NCBI RefSeq assembly: GCF_007747445.1
Contig: NZ_CP036425.1
Location: 3,828,175-3,892,174 of the forward strand
Source of the DNA: Poriferisphaera corsica
GTDB lineage: Bacteria; Planctomycetota; Phycisphaerae; Phycisphaerales; Phycisphaeraceae
Direction: 5' to 3'
Length of the DNA stretch: 64,000 nt
The notes under the pieces are model-generated. The model did no database searches. It saw only the letters and a list, made by a program, of their open reading frames with translations, and had not been told where the DNA came from. Of this stretch, positions 62,598 through 64,000 are shown one piece after another. Each line of letters begins with the position of its first letter. Position 1 is the first letter of the stretch. The position numbers and the translations under genes were made by a program.

Positions 62598-64000
62598 ATG
62601 CGTGCGATTGGGTTGTGTTATTTAGATCATATTTGATGATGATCAATGTGATATCATCTTCTTGCAAAGAGGTATTGCGGAAGTTTGCAATATCGTTAAG
62701 TATGACATCTGCGATACTTGATGCTGAACGATGAGAATTCTTCCGAATTATTTGCTGCAAGCGTTCTTTGCCATAAAAATCACGATTTTCATTTCTTGTT
62801 TCCCATATTCCATCTGTGCCGAAAAACAGAATCTTACCCGGTGTAATCGAGGTTGATTTTGCGCCGCTATAGGGCCAATCGTGCAATACTCCCAACGGGA
62901 TGTCTGTTCCAGAAAGTTCGGTGAAGACGCGCCTATCCATATCATAGACTAAGGCTGGGTCGTGACCAGCCGAAATATAGTTCAGATTCAATTGTGAATT
63001 TTGCTGGCCAGATTGAGTTATGTTCATATAGAACAATGTCATGAATTTACCTGCAAAACGTGACTCACATAAATGGGCGTTAAGACTTTTGAATATTGTC
63101 TTGAGGTCATCTGGCGATATAACATGAACTCTTAGCAAAGCCCGCGTTGTGGCCATAAGAAGAGCAGCGGCGATGCCGTGCCCAACCACGTCGCCGATTG
63201 CGACGCCCAGTGTAGGATGAGGCGCATTCTCAAATGTAATGAAGTCATAGTAATCACCGCCTGTTTCATCGCAATAGAGGGAGCATCCAGCAATATCTAA
63301 ATCATGGAAAACAGGGGGTTTTTCAGGTAATAATGCTTGTTGAACTTGCATTGCAAGATCGATCGATTCGGAAAGCCGAAGATGATCTTGCAGCTTGGGA
63401 ACCATGGCGTTGAATGTATTGGCGAGCTGCCCGATTTCATCTGAACGACGTGGAAGATGAACTTGGGTATCAAGGTCGCCGGAGGCAATACGTTCTGCGG
63501 CGCGTGCCATTCGAAGAATCGGTTCGGTAACTGTACGTGAACGCGACCATGCGAGCACGATCACAAGGATGATCACACCGATCAGAACAACCGTTGAAAT
63601 GCGGATGAGTTGCCATGTTTTCTCTTCAGCAATACTGCGAATGACAGAGGCTCGCTCGTCAATTTCATTAAAAGGCACCATCACAAGAAGGCATGCTCTA
63701 GGACCAATAGAAGCGTAACCCCATACAGCCTGCTTCTCGTTTTGCATTACATTCATAATACCTGAGTTTTGATCAAGCATATCTTCGATCAGTTTGTTTC
63801 TAACATTCGTAGATTCAATCACCAACGGGTGGATGTTAAGTTGCAATTTCCAATCAAGTTGTTCGTTTTGGAGCTCGGTATCTGCAATAATCACGGGTGT
63901 TGGTATGTCACCAGCAGCTGGGTTATAGGGTTCAAGCGTGTTTGTATTGGCTAATGCGATGAGTAGTAATCGAGAGTTAGACCATTGTGATGGCAGACGG
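62578..64000 (-). CDS. HAMP-SpoIIE (PP2C-type) phosphatase, N-terminus beyond the window
   Basis: A membrane receptor with a serine/threonine phosphatase output. The frame stays open to the window edge (reading back through NPAAGDIPTP and LLLIALANTNTLEP), so the 5' end is missing and the GTG at 63894 is not the true start. An extracytoplasmic sensor part is followed by one helix (VVLIGVIILVIVLAW), a HAMP domain (AERIASGDLDTQV, RSDEIGQLANTFNAM) and a SpoIIE domain with GGDYYDF, GDVVGHGIAAAL, SAGHDPALVY and FGTDGIWE. Metal-binding Asp residues are intact. Such proteins often act on anti-sigma-factor antagonists. The partner is not in view. Confidence 0.9.
   Translation of the reverse strand, partial: RLPSQWSNSRLLLIALANTNTLEPYNPAAGDIPTPVIIADTELQNEQLDWKLQLNIHPLVIESTNVRNKLIEDMLDQNSGIMNVMQNEKQAVWGYASIGPRACLLVMVPFNEIDERASVIRSIAEEKTWQLIRISTVVLIGVIILVIVLAWSRSRTVTEPILRMARAAERIASGDLDTQVHLPRRSDEIGQLANTFNAMVPKLQDHLRLSESIDLAMQVQQALLPEKPPVFHDLDIAGCSLYCDETGGDYYDFITFENAPHPTLGVAIGDVVGHGIAAALLMATTRALLRVHVISPDDLKTIFKSLNAHLCESRFAGKFMTLFYMNITQSGQQNSQLNLNYISAGHDPALVYDMDRRVFTELSGTDIPLGVLHDWPYSGAKSTSITPGKILFFGTDGIWETRNENRDFYGKERLQQIIRKNSHRSASSIADVILNDIANFRNTSLQEDDITLIIIKYDLNNTTQSHASTQPNF

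Overview
The window looks like a piece of a Planctomycetota chromosome, most likely class Phycisphaerae. This is an inference from family content: a HYExAFE-family protein, two paralogous membrane proteins with a double CxxC zinc ribbon, a pseudopilin with a C-terminal H-x9-DG-like end, many lipoproteins, and an autotransporter that implies an outer membrane. No tRNA, rRNA or CRISPR array was recognised.

Layout. 0.2-8.2 kb: a zinc-ribbon membrane protein, then three exported cell-wall enzymes (PBP4-type DacB, an M14 carboxypeptidase lipoprotein, an amidase_3 lipoprotein) and a lipoprotein alpha/beta hydrolase. 8.9-16.5 kb: a GntR/LacI-type regulator followed by an amino-sugar operon (sodium symporter, ROK kinase, MurQ etherase, GH20 hexosaminidase). 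16.6-22.7 kb: mnmC, folE, a second hybrid regulator and an OPT transporter. 22.8-29 kb: a carbohydrate locus (sugar isomerase-like protein, GH78 rhamnosidase, LacI regulator, CE7 esterase). 29-34.6 kb: two exported proteins and valS with a valine-rich leader. 35-40 kb: an exported cysteine hydrolase plus YHS protein behind a sigma-54 promoter, the second zinc-ribbon paralogue and a GT4 glycosyltransferase. 40.8-44.6 kb: ffh, rsmD, a small membrane protein and a pseudopilin. 45-53.9 kb: a methyltransferase, an AT-rich DUF2806-like gene, hisS, an SDR between repeat arrays, an HTH plus HYExAFE pair and two small lipoproteins. 54-64 kb: a 1474-residue autotransporter, ileS with an isoleucine-rich leader, a small unknown gene and a HAMP-SpoIIE phosphatase cut by the window end.

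The most notable result is a pair of leader-peptide attenuators. Upstream of ileS, a strong-looking promoter is followed by a 17-codon ORF with seven Ile codons. Directly after its stop codon comes a segment able to pair with the 5' arm of an intrinsic terminator. Upstream of valS, a 14-codon ORF with four Val codons is followed by the same arrangement of competing pairings, although its terminator is weaker. hisS shows nothing comparable.

Other signals are a dispersed 21-bp hairpin family with compensatory stem changes, a 56-bp repeat family present as arrays in opposite orientation on either side of the SDR gene, a 19-bp AT-rich motif found four times, two near-perfect sigma-54 promoters, and abrupt reversals of G/C strand bias at about 21 kb, inside hisS and inside the SDR gene.
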